Part shown: positions 18,799 through 26,730 of the stretch, piece after piece
Layout: each line of letters starts with the position of its first letter
Numbering within the stretch: position 1 is the stretch's first letter
Assembly: GCF_037338445.1 (NCBI RefSeq)
Contig: NZ_CP147838.1
Coordinates: 3,038,001 to 3,102,000 of the forward strand
DNA: 64,000 nt
Source: Salinibaculum sp. SYNS191
Lineage (GTDB): Archaea; Halobacteriota; Halobacteria; Halobacteriales; Haloarculaceae
Reading direction: 5' to 3'
The notes under the pieces: generated by a model
Databases searched by the model: none
What the model saw: only the letters and a program-made list of their open reading frames with translations
Told to the model about the DNA's origin: nothing
Made by a program: the position numbers and the translations under genes

Positions 18799-19878
18799 TC
18801 ACAGTTCTTCGAGCGCCCGGGTCGTCTCCTCAACTGTCCGGTCCCAGCTGAACTGTTCGTCAAGCGTCGACCGTTCCCTATCACCGTCCAGTACGTCGGC
18901 GAGTCGCTCCCCGAATGCGTCCTCCTCTGGAACATATGTCACGGTGTCTCCGAAGGCCGACCGGATCTGCGGTAACTCGGAACTTACCACGGGTAGTCCC
19001 GAGGATAGCGCCTCCATCACGGTTCGCGGCACTCCCTCGGCCCGACTCGGTAATATCAGGGCGTCTGCACTCCGGTATACCGCCGGCATATCATCGTAAG
19101 GCACCTGTCCGAGGAAGGTGACGGATGATTCGACTCCCCTCTCTCTCATGTTCGCTGCGATGTCCTCGCGCAGCGGCCCCTCACCACACAGGTAGAGCTC
19201 TGCTTCGGGATATTTCTCCAGCACCTCGGCGAACGCCTCGACCGCCAGCAACGGTCGCTTTCCCTCGGCAAACCGCCCGACGAACAATACTACTGGCCCC
19301 TCGGCGTCGATGAACTTACTCTCTGGTCCTTTCGGTGTGAACCGGTCCGTATCGATGCCGTTCGGGACGACCTCGATCTGACTCGATACGCCCAGTTCCT
19401 GCACCCGTTCCCGATCCGTTTCGGTGTAACAGAATACTACGTCAGCCTGATCGAATGTCCACCGTCCGAGCGTCTTCAGGTACCACCGGAACACTCGCTC
19501 AGGAGCCGATTGACTATACAGACCGTGATTCGTGATTGCTAGTGGCGTGTTCCCCACTGAGCGCTTTAATGCCGCGAGGTTCGTCGAGAAGTAATAGTGC
19601 GAGTGTGCGTGGATTACGTCGAACCTGTCGGCGGACGCCAAGTGCCGGGCTAGGCCGGGGGCGACATCGTTACCGAGCGGGCTGGCGAGTGAATCGTATC
19701 GCACCACTCTGTAACCGTGGCGCTTCTCTACGTGCGGAAGATTTTCGTCGTGACGGATTGTCAGTACGGTCACATCGTGACCCATCGCCGCTTGGTCCCG
19801 ACTCATCGCGTGGACATGGTACGTACCACCACCGGGAACTTCCGGGTAGAGGTTCTGGGCAACGCGCAGGATACGCAT
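18799..19878 (-). CDS. GT4-family glycosyltransferase
   Basis: The start is taken at the ATG at 19878 (MRILRVAQNLYPEVPGGG); the upstream in-frame residues overlap the neighbouring pseudogene. 359 residues. The N-terminal glycine-rich loop PEVPGGGTYHVHAMS is typical of GT4. The donor domain has VLFVGRFAEGKRPLLAVE and the E-x7-E motif SRAEGVPRTVMEAL. Its GC content is higher than that of the GT4 at 15672. It probably transfers a hexose or HexNAc onto a lipid-linked intermediate. The epimerase remnant just upstream on the same strand suggests a former sugar-donor/transferase pair. Confidence 0.88.
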   Translation of the reverse strand: MRILRVAQNLYPEVPGGGTYHVHAMSRDQAAMGHDVTVLTIRHDENLPHVEKRHGYRVVRYDSLASPLGNDVAPGLARHLASADRFDVIHAHSHYYFSTNLAALKRSVGNTPLAITNHGLYSQSAPERVFRWYLKTLGRWTFDQADVVFCYTETDRERVQELGVSSQIEVVPNGIDTDRFTPKGPESKFIDAEGPVVLFVGRFAEGKRPLLAVEAFAEVLEKYPEAELYLCGEGPLREDIAANMRERGVESSVTFLGQVPYDDMPAVYRSADALILPSRAEGVPRTVMEALSSGLPVVSSELPQIRSAFGDTVTYVPEEDAFGERLADVLDGDRERSTLDEQFSWDRTVEETTRALEEL

Positions 19879-19880
19879 CG

Positions 19881-20276
19881 TCAGTTCTCCAGCACGAACA
19901 GCGCGTGCCACTCTTGCTTTGTCCAGTACCACTCAATGTAATTTTCAATGCCATCGAAAAGCGTCTGACTCGGTTCGTATCCCGGTCGCTTGTGAGCCAC
20001 CAAGCTGTCCGCGTGCGCGTATCCGGCGTCAGAGCCGTGGCACTCGGCACACTTGATGTCCAGATTCGGCGCGACTTGGTTTCGGACGCCATTGGTACGA
20101 TGAGACGAGTTGGTACTGGTCAATACACACTCTCGGCAGACGCCGACTGTATGACGATTGATACGACGATTGCAGACTGGACCGAAGTTGTCGAGAACGA
20201 CACTATGACCATCGACGACGAATCGTTCCGATAAATCACCACAGATGAAACCAGTCCCGCCAACAGTAGGAGCTCT
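19881..20276 (-). pseudogene. GalE-like NDP-sugar epimerase with internal deletion
   Basis: Both ends of an extended-SDR epimerase survive in one frame. The NAD-binding start is at about 20230-20270 (VGGTGFICGDLSERFVVDGH). The C-terminal end is at about 19890-20000 (GYEPSQTLFDGIENYIEWY). Only about 130 codons remain of an expected 310-330, and the catalytic YxxxK region is gone. Alternative starts upstream are irrelevant because the core is missing. It abuts the GT4 at 19878, so the two probably once formed an operon. Confidence 0.75.
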
Positions 20277-20511
20277 CATACTGCTAATCGAAGCGACCAC
20301 TCGTAAAAAATCTCCGAGTTGAGCATCACGACACGGAACTCAGAGAATTCAGTTATACATTCCAGTCTGTTGTAGCTTGGTAAGCTCTTTTGAGATAAGT
20401 TTCACAAAGTCTGACCTCTGTCGGTGATCTCGAACGCAGTGACACAATCTATTGTCTCCAATCCGATTCTCAGAGTAGCAACGACGTCTGTTTCAAAGAA
20501 ATTCGCTCTGG

Positions 20512-21927
20512 TTAATTTCGTATTGTCTTCCCCACATCCATCAGCACCTTCCACATCTGTCGAATCACGAGCTGCACGTCGTACCAGAAGGACTGCCGCC
20601 GGATGTACTCGATGTCGTACCGGATCTTCTCCTGTGGATCTTCACTTGAGGCATCGTTCACCTGGGCCAACCCGGTCAACCCCGGCTTGACGAACCACCG
20701 CTGTCGCCAGGCGTCAACTTCATTTTCGAGCAACATCTCTTCGGTCGTCCACGCGGCACGCGGACCGACGACGCTCATCTCCCCGACGAGAATCGACCAC
20801 AGCTGGGGTATTTCGTCGAGATGCGTCCGACGTAACACCTGTCCGACGTGTGTGACTCGGTCGTCCTCTTCGCCAGGATTTTCATCTTCGCCATCCGGAG
20901 CCATCGTCCGAAACTTGTACACAGTAAAAGTATCTCCGAAACTGGCTGTCCGCTCCTGGCTGTACAGGACCGACCCGCCATCGTCCAGTTTAATTGCCAG
21001 TGCAATCGCAGTAATCACCGGCGACAGTATTACCAACCCCACACCAGCGAACGCAACGTCGAATGCACGCTTCACGAGATGGTCCTGCCAGTCCCAGGGC
21101 TCCAAATCCACAGTCACCAGCTCGCCCCCTTCGAAGTCACTGGTCAACACGATGTCGGCGTGGTCGCGGTGGACCTTCGCCGCGACGCCGAACTCGTAGC
21201 AGGTGTCAAGCGCCCCGAAAAACTCCGCACGGTCAGGGCGTGCAAACGCCAGCACTGCCGTGTCGACGTCGTGGTCGACGAGCACCTCGTCCAGCCGCGA
21301 CAGCCCGCCGAGACAGGGCAACTCGTCGAGACTCCGTACCGTGCGCGTCGCCCCACCGTCGGCATAGCCTAGTTGCTCGGGTTCGAGTGACTCCGCCCCT
21401 GTGTACGCAGTCGGCGGCGAGACGTAGCCCAACACTGCGCCGTCGACGGCCTCTAGAATGTCGCTCATCGTCTCGGGCTCGTCGCCGATGACGATCGTCC
21501 GCTCACCATCGCCAGCGGGCCGGCGACGTATGGCGACGAACCACAGTGGGAGCGCGAAAAGCAAGAGCCCACCCGTGACCAGCAGCGTCGCCCGCGGCAA
21601 CCGATAGGTATAGTCGAAGTACCCGATCGTCGCCAGCGCCAACACCGCAAGCGTCGTCCGGCGAACCCCGTATATCCAGATATCGAGAATCCGCTGCGGC
21701 CGGGGCTTGTACAGGGGGGCCAGCGCTGCAAGCGCAACCGCGGTCGTCGTCAGCGCCTCGAAGGTAAGTTCTGCCCCCGTTGCGCGCTCACTTGGAAGCG
21801 TCTGGAGGACTGGCAGCAAGTCGAGCCCGGCCCGGACGAGTGGCTGGTTGGCGACGATGACGGTCACGAAGGTGAGGAAAGCCGTCCCTACCACGCTCGT
21901 GACCCTGTACCGCCGACCCCCATTCAT
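20512..21927 (-). CDS. Polyprenyl-phosphate sugar-1-phosphate transferase (WcaJ/PglC type)
   Basis: 471 residues. About four membrane segments in the first 150 residues are followed by a Rossmann-like domain (GERTIVIGDEPETM near residue 165), and then the bacterial-sugar-transferase domain. The latter shows KRAFDVAFAGVGLVI, YKFRTM, RRTHLDEIPQLWSIL and MSVVGPR. The family transfers sugar-1-phosphate from a nucleotide sugar to a polyprenyl or dolichyl phosphate, which is the initiating step of lipid-linked glycan synthesis. This makes it the likely priming enzyme for the 7-20 kb cluster. It diverges from the DUF4330 gene at 22041. Confidence 0.92.
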   Translation of the reverse strand: MNGGRRYRVTSVVGTAFLTFVTVIVANQPLVRAGLDLLPVLQTLPSERATGAELTFEALTTTAVALAALAPLYKPRPQRILDIWIYGVRRTTLAVLALATIGYFDYTYRLPRATLLVTGGLLLFALPLWFVAIRRRPAGDGERTIVIGDEPETMSDILEAVDGAVLGYVSPPTAYTGAESLEPEQLGYADGGATRTVRSLDELPCLGGLSRLDEVLVDHDVDTAVLAFARPDRAEFFGALDTCYEFGVAAKVHRDHADIVLTSDFEGGELVTVDLEPWDWQDHLVKRAFDVAFAGVGLVILSPVITAIALAIKLDDGGSVLYSQERTASFGDTFTVYKFRTMAPDGEDENPGEEDDRVTHVGQVLRRTHLDEIPQLWSILVGEMSVVGPRAAWTTEEMLLENEVDAWRQRWFVKPGLTGLAQVNDASSEDPQEKIRYDIEYIRRQSFWYDVQLVIRQMWKVLMDVGKTIRN

Positions 21928-22003
21928 CAGAGCTTAATCTATCAGCAATGGAGATAAAACCTGCGAGATACCCATCCTGCACCCACCTCGAAAAATAACC
22001 CAA

Positions 22004-22013
22004 TTTCTATATA
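22004..22013 (+). promoter_or_regulatory. TATA box upstream of the DUF4330 gene
   Basis: TTCTATATA-type sequence ends 28 bases before the ATG at 22041, the spacing expected for a very short-leader haloarchaeal transcript. The spacer around it is AT-rich compared with the flanking genes. Confidence 0.45.
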
Positions 22014-22040
22014 CGTCTCCCGTCTTTTCCGAGACAACGA

Positions 22041-22481
22041 ATGCCTCTTATCGACGAGGACGGGCGGCTGTTCGGGACTGTCAACATCATCGACGCCCTG
22101 GTCGTCCTGTTCGTCTTCGCGATCGCCGTCGCGGGGGTCGCCCTCGTCACTGGTGGGGGTGGTGGCGGCGGGAACACTACCAATTCTGAGACCATCACCC
22201 GGACAATCGTCTTCCAGACGACCGACCAGCCCGCCTACGTCGCTGACGCCATCCAGGAGGGGGCTGTCGGGACGAGCAACGTCATTGCAATCGAGAATAA
22301 ATCTGTCGTCGAATCCACGGAAAACGGCACGGACCTCCGGCTGACGGTCAATCTCACCGTCAGTGAGACAGGTGATGGCCTCCCGACGTTCGGGGGCGAA
22401 CGCCTCTATATCGGGCGGCAACTCCAGCTTGATTTTGGCACCACGATCGTCCAGGGAACGGTCGTCGATATGCGCTCCTAA
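22041..22481 (+). CDS. DUF4330 membrane-anchored protein
   Basis: 146 residues. The N-terminal IDEDGRLFGTVNIIDALVVL opens a single membrane segment (about 17-40), and a glycine run precedes an extracellular domain of about 95 residues. This is the DUF4330 layout; its function is unknown. The last part of the domain, FGGERLYIGRQLQLDFG, recurs in the second DUF4330 protein at 23027-23848. The next gene starts 6 bases downstream on the same strand. DUF4330 proteins are often seen beside glycan clusters, which is all that can be said of their role. Confidence 0.75.
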   Translation: MPLIDEDGRLFGTVNIIDALVVLFVFAIAVAGVALVTGGGGGGGNTTNSETITRTIVFQTTDQPAYVADAIQEGAVGTSNVIAIENKSVVESTENGTDLRLTVNLTVSETGDGLPTFGGERLYIGRQLQLDFGTTIVQGTVVDMRS

Positions 22482-22487
22482 CTACCG

Positions 22488-23006
22488 ATGGCAACAGAGG
22501 ACTCATCACTGAGGACGGTTCGACGCCGTCTCCAGACTGCTGTGGACACCTCGCGTCTCACTGCGGCACTCACATCTTCACAGCTTTTCTCGCTCTTCGC
22601 GATGGTGCGCAGTCTGCTCTCTGAGGGTATGGCTGCGTTCCAACGAGCGCTGCAGGCCAGTACCATTGCACGCACAACCACAACGGTCAGTCACTGGCTA
22701 CAGCACTCCTTTCTCTACCGGTGGCTCACTGCAGAGCCCGACCCCGAGGTAATCGTCATCGACCTGCGCGAGACCTACACTGTCGGCCCACTCCTCGCGG
22801 TCCTCGATCGAATCATCCAACCCCTGGCGCGGTCCTACAGAACGTCCACGCTCAAGCGTATCGAACACCGAGGCGTGCAGATGCTCGACGCAGCGTCAGA
22901 GACGCGTCTCGGACGACTTCTGGGACGTGTACTCACTCCACCCGAGCCACCCGAGACTGACAGGAATTCAAACCCAGAGAACGAAGGTCACGATAACAGA
23001 GAGTAG
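22488..23006 (+). CDS. Haloarchaeal protein of unknown function
   Basis: 172 residues, not recognised. The first 80 are Ser/Thr/Ala/Leu-rich with amphipathic helices. The stretch EVIVIDLRETYTVGPLLAVLDRI is the most conserved-looking part, and the last 30 residues are acidic and probably disordered. It starts 6 bases after the first DUF4330 gene and converges on the second, so it probably works with these envelope proteins. There is no signal peptide, no clear membrane segment and no catalytic motif. Confidence 0.65.
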   Translation: MATEDSSLRTVRRRLQTAVDTSRLTAALTSSQLFSLFAMVRSLLSEGMAAFQRALQASTIARTTTTVSHWLQHSFLYRWLTAEPDPEVIVIDLRETYTVGPLLAVLDRIIQPLARSYRTSTLKRIEHRGVQMLDAASETRLGRLLGRVLTPPEPPETDRNSNPENEGHDNRE

Positions 23007-23026
23007 CCGCTCGCATTCAGGACGTA

Positions 23027-23848
23027 CTATACGTCAGTCACGGTCACAGTCACTGCGGGGTCCAAATCCAGCCGGAGCTGTGTCCCTGAGTCGATAGCCA
23101 CGCCGCGGAAGTATACCCTCCCATCACGTTCCTCGACCACAAGTTCGAGTTGGAGTTCCAGCTCAACCGTCTCCTCGGAATCGAGAATCTGCGTGATACC
23201 ACGGATCTCCTGTACATCCGATGCTGACACTGGCCCTTCATCGAGAGCGTTTGCAACGCTCTGGTTTACCTCAGTTTTGACAGTCACTGTCCGAGTGACG
23301 GGTTCCTGTGTCGCGGTCGCAGTTGCAGTCGCCGTCGCAGTAGCCGTTGGTGTGCCAGTCGCTGTTGCCGTCGCAGTCGGCGTCGGAGTGGGCGTCGGTG
23401 TTGGAATCGCCTGTTTTGCAATCTCTTCGGGTTCGCGTGCGTCCGTAATCCTTCCCGACACCGATGTACCACCCAATTCAAGCGTCACACTCCGACCGAT
23501 GAACAGTCGCTCGCCGTGGAAGGAACTCAGTCCCTCCTCAGTCGTATTGATGACCAGCTGAACATCGAGCGCCCAGCGCTTCCCATCGCTGTCGAGACGC
23601 CTGACGTCAGTGATATTCACAACGTCGGGACTTTCTACTGGCCCCGATTGCAGCGTGGATACGTTTGCTGTATTGCCGCTCGTTTCGATCGTTACTGACT
23701 GGGTCAATATCGTCTCTTCCTCGGCTGGTGCGGGACCAGTCAGTACGAAAACAGAGCCAACACCCACCAGGAACACGAGAAGGAGGGCCGCGGCATCGAC
23801 AGCGTTCACGACCCCGAACAGGTCTCCCTCTTCATCGATAACCGACAT
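23027..23848 (-). CDS. DUF4330 membrane-anchored protein with Thr-Pro/Thr-Ala linker
   Basis: The start is taken at the ATG at 23848 because MSVIDEEGDLFGVVNAVDA aligns with the start of the DUF4330 protein at 22041. 273 residues: one membrane segment near 15-37, a first domain ending in FHGERLFIGRSVTLELG, then a linker of TPTPTPT and TATATAT repeats at about residues 150-185, and a second domain repeating the same fold (VYFRGVAIDSGTQLRLDLD). It is thus a duplicated DUF4330 ectodomain on a Thr-rich stalk. In haloarchaea such stalks are often O-glycosylated. It converges on the gene at 22488. Confidence 0.72.
   Translation of the reverse strand: MSVIDEEGDLFGVVNAVDAAALLLVFLVGVGSVFVLTGPAPAEEETILTQSVTIETSGNTANVSTLQSGPVESPDVVNITDVRRLDSDGKRWALDVQLVINTTEEGLSSFHGERLFIGRSVTLELGGTSVSGRITDAREPEEIAKQAIPTPTPTPTPTATATATGTPTATATATATATATQEPVTRTVTVKTEVNQSVANALDEGPVSASDVQEIRGITQILDSEETVELELQLELVVEERDGRVYFRGVAIDSGTQLRLDLDPAVTVTVTDV
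23308..23420 (-). repeat. Short-period repeat encoding a Thr-Pro/Thr-Ala stalk
   Basis: The DNA here repeats a roughly 6-base unit (GTCGCN-type on the plus strand), which encodes alternating TP and TA in the DUF4330 gene. Such repeats vary in length by slippage, so stalk length may differ between strains. It lies wholly inside the coding frame. Confidence 0.7.
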
Positions 23849-24014
23849 GCGCCACACTTTCGACAATGCTCACAAAGACCTGTCGATAGAAACTGACACC
23901 TGAGTTATAACAGTATGTCTCGGCCATCGTCAGTCACTTGATTTTCGTTGTCACTGGCTGTCTCTCCCATTATTGTCAATATCATATTAGCCATATTTCT
24001 ACGGAGGTACTCTC

Positions 24015-24957
24015 AAAAATATGGCTCTGTAGTTTCGGTACACTGCGGTCGATTTCACGGGTGTCGGACGCTCCGGCGGAGGTTGTAGACGGTCGCTTTC
24101 AGCAGCATTTCACGGAACTCAAGCCACCAACTCCGCGCATGCACGGCAGCGCCGAGCGTGCGCTTGATTGACGAGAAGACAGTTTCTGACATGGAACCCT
24201 GATGATACCGATCACCGTCCATGCGGGCGTTGTGGGCGTGATCGAGTGGGTTCATGATCCGGTGCTTGATCAGCGGTCTGATGCCGTTTTCACGGAGTTC
24301 GTCGCGGAAGGCTTTCGCGTCATAGCCTCGCTCAGCGGCAAGGCTTCGCAGGTCGCCGGCGTTGCGCCGGGCGACCTGCGGGCCGATCTTTGCGTCGTGT
24401 TTCTTCGAGGTCGTCGAGTGGATGTCGGTGATGTACAGAGTTTCGACATCCACGAGGGCAGTGACTTTCAACGCTCGAACGTGGTAGTGCGTGCGGTTGG
24501 CGTAGTGGCGGCTCGGTTGATCGCGGTCGAAGCCGGTCGAATCGATGGCGGCGTGGCCAGTGCGTTTCTCGGCTGAGGCCCCGAGAAACGCACGCTAAGT
24601 CGCGGTGGGAATCCGTGCGAACCACGTGCGGAGAACCGTGTAGTGAGGCAGCCGCGTGAGGCCAATCTCTTCTAGGACGCCGGGCATTTCGCTGAGCAAA
24701 TCCACCGCGACCCGGTAGGATTTGCCCAGCTCGATGCGAAGTGCATGCAGCGAGAGCATCGCCCACTTGGCGAACCCGCCATCCCCTTCGGGGTCGGCGG
24801 GTTCGTCGGGGGTTATTGACAACTGATTCACCTTCAGCCACCGTAACACGAGTGAAGAGACGGATTTCGGATGTCAAACTAATCTGTCTCTTCGCTTTCT
24901 ACGGCAATAACGCAGTCGTACCCCTCGCGTCTACCGAAACTACAGAGCCAAAAATAT
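24015..24957. mobile_element. IS5-type insertion sequence with perfect 8-bp target duplication
   Basis: The element spans 24023-24949 (927 bases). It begins GGCTCTGTAGTTTCGGTA and ends with the exact inverted copy TACCGAAACTACAGAGCC. AAAAATAT flanks it on both sides (24015-24022 and 24950-24957), a perfect 8-base target duplication. The terminal repeats and duplication are those of a recent insertion, yet its transposase is broken. It shares its ends with the rearranged copy at 5267-6357. Confidence 0.9.
24055..24877 (-). pseudogene. IS5-type transposase with one frameshift and one nonsense codon
   Basis: Reading from the ATG at 24877 gives MTSEIRLFTRVTVAEGESVV and then a frameshift. The correct frame resumes at DEPADPEGDGGFAKW (about 24810) and continues to IPTAT. 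There TAG at about 24595 replaces the TGG (Trp) found in the copy at 5308-6204. After the stop, the same frame continues RAFLGASAEKRTGHAAIDSTGF to the natural end at 24055. The DDE-type residues are present, but full-length protein cannot be made. The element must have been moved by another copy's transposase or died after insertion. Confidence 0.85.
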
Positions 24958-25358
24958 AATTTCTCTTAACTTTCTAAATTGTGCCGTCTCATCGGTTGCT
25001 GGCGAGAGCACGAGCAGCTACTCAACTGGTGTATTCTACCAAACAGCATCACATCCTCTCAAAACCAAAATATATAATTGGCAAAGGTTTTACATTCGAC
25101 ATGCCGCCGTCGGGGTGGCAGTCGGGAACTCACCATCCACAGGTGAGATGGACGCCTGGGCCACTCCTTCACACATCCCAAATCTAGCAGCAGGCGTCCT
25201 CCCGACTCCGGTTCTCTCACCACCCTCAGACGACAGCACAGTCTGTCCTCCCTGCTGTCTCGATGGTTCACCACCCATTCGATGATGGCCCACGGCGACA
25301 CTGTGGGGACTCTCTTCGACCGAAACGGATAACCGCTGCTTGCGCGAGTTGCGACACG
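24958..25358. other. Spacer after the IS, no gene recognised
   Basis: A stretch of 401 bases up to the ATG at 25359. It is AT-rich for the first 130 bases and more GC-rich after. Several overlapping frames exist, but none resembles a known family and all run into the DUF457-like gene in the wrong frame. An AT-rich stretch at 25065-25080 (AAAATATATAATTGG) could be a promoter. Confidence 0.4.
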
Positions 25359-25862
25359 ATGTGGCCCTGGGGACATTTTGGGCTGGGATACCTCCTGGCA
25401 CTGTTCGTCGACCGTGGTGATACCGCCACATCAGGAGGGTTCGCCCCGACGGCAGCACTCGCGGTGGGGACACAGTTTCCGGATATGGTCGACAAACCAC
25501 TTGCCTGGACGGTTTCCCTTCTTCCGAATGGGCGTTCGCTTGCACACTCGGTATTCATCACGGCGCTGGTCATCGGCGCCGTCGTCGTCCTCGCCAGACG
25601 ATACGACGTCCCTGCAGTCGGCACTGCCTTCGGGCTGGGCTACGGTTCCCATCTCGCCGGCGATGGCCTGTATCCACTCCTCGCCGGCGATTTCGAAGCC
25701 CTTGGATTTCTACTCTGGCCCGTCGTCCCACCAATCGAGTATTCGACGCCACAGAGCTTCGGTGCACACGTCTCCCGACTGGAGGTGAGTCCGACCGTTG
25801 GATTCGAGGTGGGGCTGTTTTTCGTCGCGAGCGTTCTTTTCTGGCACTCACTTCGCGGCTGA
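25359..25862 (+). CDS. YdjM/DUF457-like membrane-bound metal-dependent hydrolase (paralogue 1)
   Basis: The start is taken at the ATG at 25359 because MWPWGHFGLGYL matches the start of the paralogue at 33412; the frame is open upstream but without resemblance. 167 residues with four hydrophobic segments. Possible metal-binding residues are His6, Asp46 and Asp49 (FPDMVDKP), His66 in LAHSVF, and His/Asp in GSHLAGDGLYP. The family (LexA-regulated YdjM type) is predicted to be a membrane-embedded hydrolase of unknown substrate. The two paralogues bracket the ABC-exporter and poly-glutamate genes. Confidence 0.75.
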   Translation: MWPWGHFGLGYLLALFVDRGDTATSGGFAPTAALAVGTQFPDMVDKPLAWTVSLLPNGRSLAHSVFITALVIGAVVVLARRYDVPAVGTAFGLGYGSHLAGDGLYPLLAGDFEALGFLLWPVVPPIEYSTPQSFGAHVSRLEVSPTVGFEVGLFFVASVLFWHSLRG

Positions 25863-25991
25863 GTACTGATGTCGCACTCTCTGTCCACATTCTATTGCCG
25901 TGATAGTGTCCTCCCAGGACGCTCACCCTCGCCGCCGAGTAAGGGAGGTTTCATTAGTCGGCACATTCTGGGTGAACATACTTACTGACTG

Positions 25992-26729
25992 ATGGCTCAG
26001 ACGGACGGTGACACAGCCGCTCAGGAGCAGACCGAGACGGCCGTCAGCGCACAGAACCTGACTCGCGAGTACACCCGGGGGAGCACTGGCGTCCTCGGTG
26101 CTTCGGGGAGTACCGTCACCGCACTCGAGAACGTCTCCGTCTCGATTGCGCGAGGCGAACTCGTCGGCATTGCCGGCCCCTCTGGAAGCGGCAAGTCCAC
26201 GTTACTTCACCTGCTGGCTGGGCTGGATACGCCGACGGAGGGGACGGTCACGCTCGATGGCGAGGACGTCTCATCGCTCGGCTCTCGACAGCGGGCTCGC
26301 TTTCGCCTCGAACACGTTGGCATCGTCTTCCAGCGCTTTCATCTCCTCCCCGCGCTGTCGGCACGCGCGAACGTTGCCTTGCCACTCGTCGAACTGGGCG
26401 TCGGAACGTCGACGCGTCGTGAGCGTGCCACTGCACACCTCGAAGCCGTCGGCCTTGGCGAGCGGCTCACACACAAGCCGGGTCAGCTCTCCGGTGGTGA
26501 ACAACAACGCGTTGCGATTGCCCGGGCACTCGTGAGCGAGCCCGGCCTCGTCGTGGCTGACGAACCGACGGGCGAACTGGATACGGAGACCAGTGAGCAG
26601 GTGCTTTCGTTGCTTCGAGAGATCGCAGCCGACAGAGCGGTCGTCCTCGCATCGCACGACCCACAGGCACTCGACGTCTGTGACCGGGTCATCCACCTGC
26701 GCGATGGCCGCATCCGCACTCGAACGTAG
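25992..26729 (+). CDS. ABC transporter ATP-binding protein (LolD/MacB type)
   Basis: 245 residues. Walker A GPSGSGKST is near residue 63, the signature LSGGEQQR near 167, followed by Walker B LVVADEPTGELDTE and the H-loop ASHD. This wording is that of the MacB/LolD/FtsE exporter family rather than of importers. The next two genes encode FtsX-like permeases, with 1-base spacing and a 4-base overlap, so all three form one complex. The substrate is unknown; such systems export or extract lipoproteins, peptides or drugs. Confidence 0.95.
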   Translation: MAQTDGDTAAQEQTETAVSAQNLTREYTRGSTGVLGASGSTVTALENVSVSIARGELVGIAGPSGSGKSTLLHLLAGLDTPTEGTVTLDGEDVSSLGSRQRARFRLEHVGIVFQRFHLLPALSARANVALPLVELGVGTSTRRERATAHLEAVGLGERLTHKPGQLSGGEQQRVAIARALVSEPGLVVADEPTGELDTETSEQVLSLLREIAADRAVVLASHDPQALDVCDRVIHLRDGRIRTRT

Positions 26730-26730
26730 C

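Noticed and set aside
19536..20234. Plus-strand ORF of 232 codons
   Set aside because: It runs antisense to the GT4 at 18799-19878 and to the epimerase pseudogene, is Arg/Ser-rich in the way of GC-rich shadow frames, and resembles no family.
23308..23420. Short-period repeats resembling a CRISPR-like or satellite array
   Set aside because: The unit is about 6 bases, there are no spacers, and the repeat is in frame in a DUF4330 gene where it encodes a Thr-Pro/Thr-Ala stalk.
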